6,296 nucleotides of DNA from an uncultured Eubacteriales bacterium (GTDB taxonomy: Bacteria > Bacillota > Clostridia > Christensenellales > Borkfalkiaceae), in assembly GCA_900545325.1 (NCBI GenBank), contig UQZE01000120.1:1-6296 (forward strand). The letters are read 5' to 3'. This document shows positions 1 to 6,296 of the stretch, one piece after another; position 1 is the stretch's first letter; the number at the start of each line of letters is the position of its first letter. The notes under the pieces are model-generated. The model did not search any database. It was given only the letters and a program-made list of their open reading frames with translations, and was not told where the DNA came from. A program made the translations under genes and the position numbers.

Positions 1-28
1 CCCCCTGCCGTTACTATGGGGTTTTTTT
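1..28. terminator. Possible bidirectional terminator hairpin at the left edge
   Basis: CCCC near 2-5 can pair with GGGG at 18-21, followed by seven T at 22-28 on the plus strand. Read on the minus strand, the A-run precedes the hairpin by the same symmetry, and any T-run ending this operon would lie past the edge. The visible stem is only four or five pairs with a 12-base loop, so support is modest. Position, just after the last stop codon, is what a terminator would have. The remaining bases up to 48 hold nothing else I recognise. Confidence -1.
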
Positions 29-48
29 CATATTTGTTGATAAGCATG

Positions 49-2394
49 TCAGACCTCTGCAGAATAATGGAATGTCAAATCGTTGTAGTCGTGTCCGCGC
101 GAGGAGAGATAATTTTCCGTTATCGCCTCCAGATCGACGGTGTTCGTAACGCCCTTGAATGCGGCGATGTTTTCCTGCGTAAGTGTTGCGAGCGCATGTC
201 CGAGCTGTACCGTCGGTTCGATAATGGTGCCTTCCGTCCAGTCGTTAAACGTCGCCACGAGCACCCAATCCAAGCGGTCTTTCAGTTCCAGCACGGCCTG
301 CCAGCTGGCGGCGTAAAATTCTTCACCCGTGTTGCCGATCTTGCGGATCACGCCTTTTGCGGGGTCCCAGCTCATGACGGGCGTATCGTCGAATCCGGGA
401 TACGCGAGGCCTACCGCAAGTCTGTTTCCCACGTCGGATTCGGCCCATTCGAGAGCGGGCGCGTTGATAGATCGGCAGTATTCCAGCGCTTCCGCCGCGT
501 CGCATTCTTTCAGGGAGCCGTTATATAACGTCCATTGGAACATCGACATCACGTTAGAATAATCACCGCTACCTACACCGTCTCCCATCAGGGGAATATC
601 GTAACCCGTAGCGGTCTTTACCGCCGCCTTGATCTGTCCCCATTCCGCGCCCGTTACGAGATTGAGCCCGAATACTTCTATCATCGGCGCATCGTTATAG
701 CGGAGCAGCGCGGAATGTGCGTCGTACTTTTCGATGAACTTTATTAAGTCCTGCCCCATCGCCTCAATGCTTTCTTCCCGCGACGCGTGCGGGATCCAGC
801 CGTTCAGGTGTATTTTGGGTTCGTAAAGAATACTCACCTTCATATCCCTTTCCGCGCAGACGGCAAACAGGTTATCGAGCACTTCCAGCTGATATTTCGC
901 GCTCGCGAGATCCGCGTAGTAGTTGACCTGAACGACGTCGCATCCCATGGCCTTTATAAGGTCTGCATGATAGGAAAGAACTTCGATATCCACACTGTCG
1001 TACACGCCGATAACGGGATAATACACGGAGGCGATGTCCCTGCGGCCGTCCTTCACCGCTGCGGGATCGTACAATCTGCCGCCGTTAGCTGCGCCCGCGC
1101 TCGAATCGTATTTCCAGTTACCCCATTCCGCACCGTTGTTCCTGAACCACGGCTGATAGGCCATAAATGCCATTTTGACGGGGTTGCCGTTGATCCTCTG
1201 CCAGTCGCCCACTTGTACGAAATCGCAAAAAACATCCTTATCGGTATTGTTGCCCACCGTTACGCGGAGCTGTTCGGTAACCCCCGCTGCCGCGCTCTTG
1301 TCGGGTTCGGGTGTCTTGAGATACACCCAACGCCCCTTTACGCTCGTACTGACCTCCGTAACGTCGGCGTAAACGGCGTCGGCATTTCTGCTCTTGAGCG
1401 AAAGTTTTACGCTGCCCGACGCATCCTGCGGTATCTTTACCCAAATGCCCGCCGCCGCAGTTTCGGGCGCGAGCGATGCTTCTGCCGTAGACAGCGTATA
1501 CTGCGCCGACTGCGACGCGGGAACGACGATCGAGCTCTCGCCGTAATATGCGTCCGTATCCGTCGTTTCGGCCGACTGCCCTGCTATCTTAAACAATTCG
1601 TTGCCGCGCTCGAAACTATTGTCCTCTATGGAAACATAACTGCCGCGCGAGGCGTATCCCGTTTCCGAATCCGAACCGCCGCCGGAACCGCTCCTGCGCG
1701 TGCCCACCTGTACGTTATCGATATAAATGACAGATTCTTCCGCAACGTCTATCTTAAAACTGACCAATATAAGGACGCTGTCGTCGCGGATGGCGCCGCC
1801 GTTTGAAACCGCAGAAACGCTGACGGTATTCCATTGTCCGTATTTCAGATTTACGCCCTCGCTCTGCGCTACCACCGATTTACTCTTTTTGGAATTTTCC
1901 TGTTCGATAAACATCCTCACAGCAGAATAATCGGTCTGCTCCGCTCCGCCGATATAGATATCCGCGGTCGCCTCCACCACGTCGCCCCGTTTAGGCATGA
2001 CGCGGCCGTTTTTCTCCGCGAACGTCTTCTGGTCTGCAAACTGCGCGTCGAACTTCGCCGCGTAATCCTCACCTTCAAGAGGCATGACCTGGTAAAGCGA
2101 GATATACCCGCCGATGACGGGCGCGATCTTAACGCTGTATTCGCCCTCCGTCTTCTGTTCGCTGCTCTGTGTAAAATCCTCTATCATCATGCCGTTTTCC
2201 AGCGAATAATCCCAGCCCCTGTCCATCGCGGTGCCTACGGGGCTGCCGTCCGCGGGATCTTCAAATCCTGCGTTGAGCAGCGGATACGCTTTGTATTCTT
2301 CTTTCGTTTCATCGCCGCCTTTATTGCATGCGGCCGTGCCGAAACACGTTGCGAGCATGAGTCCCGCGACGATTACTGCCAAAAATTTTTTCAT
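49..2394 (-). CDS. GH99/GH71-like glycoside hydrolase lipoprotein with two N-terminal beta-sandwich modules
   Basis: A 781-residue protein, probably a surface-anchored glycan hydrolase. Residues 1-23 form a lipoprotein signal peptide (MKK start, hydrophobic core, TAAC lipobox, acylated Cys23). Residues about 37-232 and 250-398 look like two jelly-roll carbohydrate-binding-type modules: each opens with an N/D-x-x-FE motif and the first ends in IYIDNVQVG. They are separated by a Ser/Gly-rich linker at 233-246. Residues about 405-740 resemble the GH99/GH71-like (beta/alpha)8 fold: AYQPWF at 412-417, YYPVIGVYDS at 458-467, ILYEP at 522-526, PGFDDT at 666-671 and FNDWTEGTIIEP at 716-727. By analogy with the EWHE motif of bacterial GH99, Asp718 and Glu721 are the candidate catalytic pair. 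Characterised GH99 enzymes cut alpha-mannans and GH71 enzymes cut alpha-1,3-glucan; which applies here is unknown. It is the last gene of the operon, 9 bases after the binding-protein gene. Start is set by AAGGAG 5 bases upstream. Fold assignment is fairly sure, substrate is not. Confidence -1.
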   Translation of the reverse strand: MKKFLAVIVAGLMLATCFGTAACNKGGDETKEEYKAYPLLNAGFEDPADGSPVGTAMDRGWDYSLENGMMIEDFTQSSEQKTEGEYSVKIAPVIGGYISLYQVMPLEGEDYAAKFDAQFADQKTFAEKNGRVMPKRGDVVEATADIYIGGAEQTDYSAVRMFIEQENSKKSKSVVAQSEGVNLKYGQWNTVSVSAVSNGGAIRDDSVLILVSFKIDVAEESVIYIDNVQVGTRRSGSGGGSDSETGYASRGSYVSIEDNSFERGNELFKIAGQSAETTDTDAYYGESSIVVPASQSAQYTLSTAEASLAPETAAAGIWVKIPQDASGSVKLSLKSRNADAVYADVTEVSTSVKGRWVYLKTPEPDKSAAAGVTEQLRVTVGNNTDKDVFCDFVQVGDWQRINGNPVKMAFMAYQPWFRNNGAEWGNWKYDSSAGAANGGRLYDPAAVKDGRRDIASVYYPVIGVYDSVDIEVLSYHADLIKAMGCDVVQVNYYADLASAKYQLEVLDNLFAVCAERDMKVSILYEPKIHLNGWIPHASREESIEAMGQDLIKFIEKYDAHSALLRYNDAPMIEVFGLNLVTGAEWGQIKAAVKTATGYDIPLMGDGVGSGDYSNVMSMFQWTLYNGSLKECDAAEALEYCRSINAPALEWAESDVGNRLAVGLAYPGFDDTPVMSWDPAKGVIRKIGNTGEEFYAASWQAVLELKDRLDWVLVATFNDWTEGTIIEPTVQLGHALATLTQENIAAFKGVTNTVDLEAITENYLSSRGHDYNDLTFHYSAEV
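1657..1698 (-). other. Ser/Gly-rich interdomain linker in the GH99/GH71-like lipoprotein
   Basis: This stretch encodes residues 233-246, RRSGSGGGSDSETG, a low-complexity flexible segment. It lies directly after the IDNVQVG strand that closes the first beta-sandwich module and before the second module begins around residue 250. It supports the reading of the N-terminal 400 residues as two separate modules and not one domain. Confidence -1.
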
Positions 2395-2399
2395 ATTCT

Positions 2400-2405
2400 C
2401 TCCTT
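2400..2405 (-). promoter_or_regulatory. Ribosome binding site of the GH99/GH71-like gene, overlapping the upstream stop codon
   Basis: On the minus strand AAGGAG lies 5 bases before the ATG at 2394. Its first two bases are the last two of the TAA stop codon of the binding-protein gene (2406-2404), which suggests coupled translation of the two lipoproteins. No other ATG nearby competes with this start. Confidence -1.
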
Positions 2406-3660
2406 AAAGTTCCGCCTGAATCGCGGCGTTCATTTCCGCGGCGATGTCCTCCGCCCTGACCAGCGCGCCGCTCGCCTTGTTATAAATCATATAAAGATAA
2501 TCTTCAAAAACGGACAGCGCGGCCTGTTCATTTTCAAAGTGCGGCTCGATAAAGGTATTTTCGAGTGCCTCGAAATAAACGTCGATAGAGGGGGGCGCGT
2601 ATTCGGAAGAAGTGTAAACTTCCGAACGGGCGATCGCCTCTATGCTCGGCATGGCGATGGAATATTCGGCCTGCAGTTTCTGCGCGGTTTCGCTGTAACA
2701 CAAAAAGCGTACCAGCTCATATGCCATATCCTTCTGCGCGCTCTTGCTGCTGATTCCGATCGGCAGTCCGGAAAGACGCATCTGCCCCGTGCCGTCAGGC
2801 CCTTTGGGGAAAGGGCGAATATCGTAATTCATGTTTACTTTTTTAAGTTTTACGAAATCCCAGCTCCCCACGACCGCAAAGGCCGCCTTTTTACCGATAA
2901 AAGGATTTCCCAGCCCCTGCGAGGCCTCCGCGCTCGGCATAACGGCAATTTCGGGATCGTTCGCAAGGTCGGAATAAAACTGCAGCGCGTCCACAGTTTT
3001 CGGGTCGTCAAACGTAGCTTTCTTGCCGCCGTCAGCAAACAACGTGCCGCCGTTACTATAAACGAGGCTCTTCCAATCCAGCCAGCCCAGCCCGTACTGC
3101 GAATAGCTGTCGCCGCTCTTCACCATGAACTTTTTACCGAGCGCCACCATGTCGTTCCATGTCCAGTCGCTGTCCGGCAGGGGCGTATCGCCCATGATGT
3201 CGAGATTGAAAGCCATCACCTGCACGCCGATATCGCGCGGCAGCGCATACAAAACGCCGTTGTAAGAGCAGAATTCCAACGCGTTGTTCACGTATTTTTC
3301 CTCGTCGAACTCTTCGTCCGCATCCACGTATTCCTGCAACGGTACGATAATGCCCATTTCCGCGAAAATCGGCAGATATTCTTCCCGAAGCCAAATCACG
3401 TCGGGCAGTGTGCCGCCGTTATACATGCGCGGCACTTCTTCGCCGTAACTGTCGTAGTTGAGCGGCACGGCTTTGATGCGGTAATCGGGATAGGCTTTTT
3501 CGAACGCATCAAATATCTTCTGATTATTTTCGCGCTCGTTCGTATTGTTGATCCAGTACCCGATGCTGATTACCGTGCGGTCGTCCTTGCTGCAGCCCGC
3601 TGACAGCCCTGCCGTAAGGCATAGCAGAACAGCCGTTACCAACACTAAAAATCTTTTCAT
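2404..3660 (-). CDS. Sugar ABC transporter substrate-binding lipoprotein (CUT1-type, SBP_bac_1/8-like)
   Basis: A 418-residue extracellular binding protein that would deliver a sugar or oligosaccharide to the two permeases encoded just upstream. It has a lipoprotein signal peptide (MKRFLVLV start, hydrophobic core, LSAGC lipobox, acylated Cys23). The mature part matches the family pattern: a first strand TVISIGYW at 29-36, an FDAFEKAYPDY helix near 50-60, GGTLPDVIWL at 82-91 (the common 'PDV' motif), YALPRDIGVQVMAFNLD at about 138-154, and a late VVGSWD at 263-268. Length is normal for the family. Tryptophans at 90, 166, 168, 193, 196 and 267 are plausible sugar-stacking residues. An in-frame ATG at 3672 would add MRCI; 3660 is preferred because GAGGTG sits 4 bases upstream and an MKRF start is typical, but a weaker AAGGG precedes 3672. 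The ligand cannot be told from sequence; context suggests the product of the neighbouring hydrolase. Confidence -1.
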   Translation of the reverse strand: MKRFLVLVTAVLLCLTAGLSAGCSKDDRTVISIGYWINNTNERENNQKIFDAFEKAYPDYRIKAVPLNYDSYGEEVPRMYNGGTLPDVIWLREEYLPIFAEMGIIVPLQEYVDADEEFDEEKYVNNALEFCSYNGVLYALPRDIGVQVMAFNLDIMGDTPLPDSDWTWNDMVALGKKFMVKSGDSYSQYGLGWLDWKSLVYSNGGTLFADGGKKATFDDPKTVDALQFYSDLANDPEIAVMPSAEASQGLGNPFIGKKAAFAVVGSWDFVKLKKVNMNYDIRPFPKGPDGTGQMRLSGLPIGISSKSAQKDMAYELVRFLCYSETAQKLQAEYSIAMPSIEAIARSEVYTSSEYAPPSIDVYFEALENTFIEPHFENEQAALSVFEDYLYMIYNKASGALVRAEDIAAEMNAAIQAEL

Positions 3661-3664
3661 GATA

Positions 3665-3670
3665 CACCTC
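3665..3670 (-). promoter_or_regulatory. Ribosome binding site favouring the 3660 start of the binding-protein gene
   Basis: GAGGTG on the minus strand lies 4 bases before the ATG at 3660 and overlaps the alternative ATG at 3672, so the two starts compete. A partial AAGGG about 8 bases before 3672 leaves the longer form possible. The choice changes only four residues before the signal peptide. Confidence -1.
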
Positions 3671-3676
3671 ATTCGC

Positions 3677-4519
3677 TCAGCCCTTGATACCGCCGAGCGT
3701 TATTCCCTGAATAAAATATTTCTGACACACCGCGAAACAGACGACGATCGGCAGAATCGTTACCAGCGACGCCGCCATCATGTCGCCCCACAGGGTTTCC
3801 TGCGGCATCTGGTAGAGCGTAAGCGCCTGCGCCACCGTGTACAGTTCGGGATCCTTGATATAGATGAGCGGCCCCATATAGTCGTTCCAGTATCCCTGAA
3901 AAGTAAAAATCGCCACCGCCGCGACAGCGGGTTTCAGCATGGGCAGCGTGATTGTCAGAAAAATACGCGCCGTTCCCGCGCCGTCCACGCGGGCGGCTTC
4001 CTCGAAATCCCGCGGCACGCTCATCACGAACTGCCTGACCAGGAAAATGTAAAATGCACTGCCGCCGAAGAAAGCGCCTATCAGCAGGGGCACATAGGTG
4101 TCCACCATCTTCACCTGCGCCCAAATCCAATAACTGCTAATCATGGTAACCTGCGTGGGCAGCATCATGGTGGAAAGGACGATGATGAACAGATATTTGT
4201 TTTCCCTGCACCTGAACCGGGCGAAACCGTAGGCGACCATCGTACAGGTAACGACCGTAGCCGCCACGCCGATGACGACGATAAACGCGGAATTGAAAAA
4301 ATATTTGAAATAAGGCACGACCTCGAAGAGAGCTTCCTTGTAATTTCCCCAGTACCAGGGATCGGGCAGCCAGGTCGGCGGATAAGCCATGTTCTGCGAA
4401 TAGTCCTTAAAGGAAGTAAATATCATCCACAAAAGCGGCACGATGAACAGCGCGCTGAAAAACGTCAGCGCGACGTATGTTAAAATCTTCCCTGTTAAAT
4501 TTCTGCGTTTTTTTACCAT
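3677..4519 (-). CDS. Carbohydrate ABC transporter permease (MalG/UgpE-like, CUT1)
   Basis: A 280-residue inner-membrane permease, one half of the heterodimeric sugar channel. Hydrophobic segments lie at about residues 12-34, 74-100, 108-130, 141-165, 197-215 and 248-268, the usual six. The cytoplasmic EAA loop that docks with the ATPase is clear: EEAARVDGAG at 173-182 followed by TLPMLKP at 191-197. The C-terminus, KYFIQGITLGGIKG, is the hallmark tail of MalG/UgpE-type subunits. The frame stays open to an ATG at 4588, but that start lies inside the preceding permease gene; the ATG at 4519 has GAGGCGG upstream, gives the typical MVKKRR positive start and the normal family length. It begins 1 base after the stop of the other permease and ends 16 bases before the binding-protein start, so it is firmly inside the operon. 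Family assignment is very sure; substrate is not. Confidence -1.
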   Translation of the reverse strand: MVKKRRNLTGKILTYVALTFFSALFIVPLLWMIFTSFKDYSQNMAYPPTWLPDPWYWGNYKEALFEVVPYFKYFFNSAFIVVIGVAATVVTCTMVAYGFARFRCRENKYLFIIVLSTMMLPTQVTMISSYWIWAQVKMVDTYVPLLIGAFFGGSAFYIFLVRQFVMSVPRDFEEAARVDGAGTARIFLTITLPMLKPAVAAVAIFTFQGYWNDYMGPLIYIKDPELYTVAQALTLYQMPQETLWGDMMAASLVTILPIVVCFAVCQKYFIQGITLGGIKG

Positions 4520-4520
4520 A

Positions 4521-5414
4521 TCATTCCGCCTCGTAATAAACCGTTCTGCCGACATATCTGACGAGAAACACCGTAATGACGAGCACAATCAGAAAGAGCA
4601 GCCACGCCAGCGCGGAGGCGTATCCCATGTTGTAATTGACAAACGCCTCCTGATAAATGAAATAAACGTAAAAATAAGTCGCGCGCTGCGGCCCGCCGTC
4701 CGTCATGAGTGCGGCCTGATTAAACACTTGCAGCGCGCCGACCACCCCCATGACCAGCTGAAAGAATATGGCCGGGCTGATCATCGGCAGGGTGATGCGG
4801 AAATATTTCGTAACGCCGCCTGCACCGTCGATATCCGCAGCCTCAAGCAGATCTTTCGGCACGCCCTGCAGCGCCGCGAGAAAAATGACTACGTTGCCGC
4901 CTACCTGCCAGAGGCTCATGATGACGAGCGAAAGCATGACGGTTTTTTTATCCATCAGCCAGTAAGACTTCGGCAGTCCCAGTTTTTCGAGCACCATATT
5001 GAACAAGCCGACTTCCGGGTTGTAAAGCCACAGCCAAAGCAGGCAGTTTGCCACGGCGGGCACGATGACGGGGATATAGATGATCGTTCTGAACATCGGA
5101 ATAAAGCGTATGTCTTTGTTGAGCAGGTTGGACAAAAAGAGCGCGAACACCATGCCGATCGGGAGAAATGCCGCCCATAGGAAAGTTACGCCGAGCGAGG
5201 GCCAAAAATCCTTGTCGCGGAACAATATATCCGCATAATTTTTCAATCCGATCCACATGCCCGCAAGGTCGATACCGTTCCACTCGCAGAAAGACATATA
5301 CAGCGAGTAGAGCATAGGCCCAAGCGTAAGCAGTACGAAACCGATAAGCCATGGCGAAATGAAAATATAGAACTTTTTCCGCTCCGAAATCGCGTTGATC
5401 TTTGTATTTTTCAT
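4521..5414 (-). CDS. Sugar ABC transporter permease (MalF/UgpA-like, CUT1)
   Basis: A 297-residue inner-membrane permease that would pair with the MalG-like subunit encoded next. The N-terminus has a basic cytoplasmic start and the typical first segment ending in SPWLIGFVLLTLGPMLYSLYM (about 20-40). Further hydrophobic segments lie at about 73-98, 107-131, 159-183, 215-238 and 265-287. The EAA loop is EAADIDGAGG at 191-200 followed by ITLPMISP at 207-214, which docks with the nucleotide-binding subunit. TDGGP at 238-242 after the fifth segment is also typical of UgpA/LacF-like proteins. Length is normal. The ATG overlaps the TGA of the regulator gene as ATGA (5414-5411), and AAGGAG sits 8 bases upstream inside the regulator's last codons, so translation is probably coupled. 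Family assignment is very sure; substrate is not. Confidence -1.
   Translation of the reverse strand: MKNTKINAISERKKFYIFISPWLIGFVLLTLGPMLYSLYMSFCEWNGIDLAGMWIGLKNYADILFRDKDFWPSLGVTFLWAAFLPIGMVFALFLSNLLNKDIRFIPMFRTIIYIPVIVPAVANCLLWLWLYNPEVGLFNMVLEKLGLPKSYWLMDKKTVMLSLVIMSLWQVGGNVVIFLAALQGVPKDLLEAADIDGAGGVTKYFRITLPMISPAIFFQLVMGVVGALQVFNQAALMTDGGPQRATYFYVYFIYQEAFVNYNMGYASALAWLLFLIVLVITVFLVRYVGRTVYYEAE
4526..4532 (-). promoter_or_regulatory. Ribosome binding site deciding the 4519 start of the MalG-like permease
   Basis: GAGGCGG on the minus strand lies 6 bases before the ATG at 4519. It sits within the last codons of the upstream permease gene, whose TGA occupies 4523-4521. It is the reason for rejecting the upstream in-frame ATG at 4588. 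Confidence -1.
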
Positions 5415-6296
5415 CGCGTTATCTCCTTGATACTGCTTCTCAAAATAAGTTTACCCCGGACCACCGCGCAGGAATTTTCGTTGGTCAGTCCGCGGATCAG
5501 CGCGACCAGGCGTTTGGCCGCGGTGGCGGTGATTTCATCCACATTGACGGCCACCGTCGAAAGCGGCGGCTCACAGACTTTGGAAAACACGTCGTTGTCG
5601 AACCCGACCACGCTCATTTCTTCCGGCACGGACAGGCCGCGGGCCTTTATCTTTTTTACCGTTTCATAGGCAGCCCTGTCGGAGTTGCACACGAATGCCG
5701 TAGGCAGTTTTTCAGGGAGCGTTATGCTCGTGTAAATACCGTCCTCCGTACGGTCGCTTATGATCCATTCTTCCTTGATCTTGCAGTCGTATTCCAGCAT
5801 TGCTTTATAGAAACCGAGATAACGGTCGCGTATGCTCGTGGTAGCATTGATTCTGCCGACAAAACCTATTTCGCGGTGCCCCTTTTTGAGCAGAAGTTTC
5901 GTCATGTCGTAAGAGGCGCTAATATTATCCGTAACGACCGCCCCCACGGGTATATTCTTATGGTAAAAATCTATCAGTATGAGCGCCACGCCCCAGCCTT
6001 CCGCCGAACGGACGTAATCTTTTGAACATTCGCCTAAAAACGCCGCGCCGACAACGTTGTCGCATTTATCGAAAACCTCAGGGCGTTTATTTTCGCGTTC
6101 CTCTTCCTTTCCGAGAACGTAAAGCTGCGTGAGATAACCGTATTTCAAAAGATTCTGACTCAATTTTTCAAAAAAACCGAGGTAAAAAGCCTGCGTCATA
6201 TTGATGTCCGACAGTGCGTTTTTTCCGATAATTACGAGCACGCTCGCCGCCGAACGTTTCAGCTTGTCGCGCATAACCGCGGTTTCGTACCCCATT
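5411..6296 (-). CDS. LacI/GalR-family transcriptional regulator, N-terminal DNA-binding domain cut by window edge
   Basis: The last roughly 294 residues of a LacI/GalR-type regulator, probably controlling this operon and itself. The visible part starts in the hinge (GYETAVMRDKLKR) and continues into a type 1 periplasmic-binding-protein fold: VLVIIG strand at 19-24, VVTDN at 120-124, LLLKKGHREIGFVG at 134-147, DRYLGFYKAML at 157-167, PTAFVCNSDRAAYETV at 198-213, VPEEMSVVGFDND at 223-235, PPLSTVAVNVDEI at 243-255 and a final LILRSS at 283-288. All are in the usual order and spacing. The helix-turn-helix, normally about 45 residues before the hinge, lies beyond the right edge, so the ATG at 6295 is probably an internal methionine and not the start. 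Being first in the operon it is probably autoregulated, with operator and promoter outside the window. The inducer is unknown, likely a sugar imported by the transporter. Confidence -1.
   Translation of the reverse strand, partial: MGYETAVMRDKLKRSAASVLVIIGKNALSDINMTQAFYLGFFEKLSQNLLKYGYLTQLYVLGKEEERENKRPEVFDKCDNVVGAAFLGECSKDYVRSAEGWGVALILIDFYHKNIPVGAVVTDNISASYDMTKLLLKKGHREIGFVGRINATTSIRDRYLGFYKAMLEYDCKIKEEWIISDRTEDGIYTSITLPEKLPTAFVCNSDRAAYETVKKIKARGLSVPEEMSVVGFDNDVFSKVCEPPLSTVAVNVDEITATAAKRLVALIRGLTNENSCAVVRGKLILRSSIKEITR
5423..5428 (-). promoter_or_regulatory. Ribosome binding site of the MalF-like permease inside the regulator gene
   Basis: AAGGAG on the minus strand, 8 bases before the ATG at 5414. 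The same bases encode the Lys-Glu pair near the C-terminus of the regulator (KEITR). With the ATGA start/stop overlap, this makes coupled translation of regulator and transporter likely. Confidence -1.

Noticed and set aside
787..1806. 339-residue open frame on the plus strand
   Set aside because: Antisense shadow of the hydrolase gene in the codon-aligned frame, with no domain pattern.
2395..2403. Possible promoter or riboswitch between the binding-protein and hydrolase genes
   Set aside because: The gap is only 9 bases and is taken up by the ribosome binding site.
1834..3603. 589-residue open frame on the plus strand
   Set aside because: It is the codon-aligned antisense of the binding-protein gene and part of the hydrolase gene. 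The translation is rich in Arg, His and Phe with no recognisable domain, and the opposite strand has clear family motifs.
4520..4588. Longer start for the MalG-like permease at 4588
   Set aside because: It would add 23 residues overlapping the preceding gene. The ATG at 4519 has the ribosome site and gives the usual family length.
3545..5180. Overlapping plus-strand open frames of 312 and 245 residues
   Set aside because: Both mirror the two permease genes. Their His/Arg/Asp-rich low-quality translations are typical of reversed membrane-protein codons.
5402..6025. 207-residue plus-strand open frame opposite the regulator
   Set aside because: Antisense shadow of a regulator with complete LacI-type effector-domain motifs.
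6293..6295. ATG at 6295 as the true start of the regulator
   Set aside because: The protein would begin in the hinge with no helix-turn-helix. The frame is open to the window edge, so truncation by the window is the simpler reading.

Overview
The window carries one co-directional cluster of five genes, all on the minus strand and read from right to left. In transcription order they are: a LacI/GalR-type regulator cut by the right edge, two CUT1-type sugar ABC permeases, a lipoprotein sugar-binding protein, and a large lipoprotein with a GH99/GH71-like catalytic domain behind two beta-sandwich modules. Gaps between genes run from a 4-base overlap to 16 bases. No intergenic space exceeds about 50 bases, so there is no room for RNA genes, riboswitches or an internal promoter region outside coding sequence.

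The likely host is an uncultured or gut-type member of the Bacillota (Clostridia), with a base composition that looks close to half G+C. This is an inference. It rests on strong AAGGAG-type ribosome binding sites, lipobox signal peptides typical of low-to-mid GC Gram-positives, a CUT1 transporter operon without its own ATPase, and the protein style. No rRNA or marker gene is present to confirm it.

Region by region: 5411-6296 is the regulator, with its helix-turn-helix beyond the right edge. 4521-5414 and 3677-4519 are the MalF/UgpA-like and MalG/UgpE-like permeases. 2404-3660 is the binding protein. 49-2394 is the GH99/GH71-like lipoprotein. 1-48 is non-coding and holds a possible terminator hairpin at the left edge.

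Taken together this looks like a capture-and-import locus. The surface-anchored hydrolase would cut an alpha-linked glycan, possibly alpha-mannan or alpha-glucan. The anchored binding protein would catch the oligosaccharide and the two permeases would import it, powered by a shared MsmK/UgpC-type ATPase encoded elsewhere. The LacI-type protein would respond to the sugar. The substrate is not determined by the sequence. The most interesting points are the D-x-x-E catalytic pair where characterised GH99 enzymes have E-x-x-E, the two unassigned N-terminal modules, and the atypical hinge of the regulator. I found no sign of a new defence, mobile or RNA-based system.
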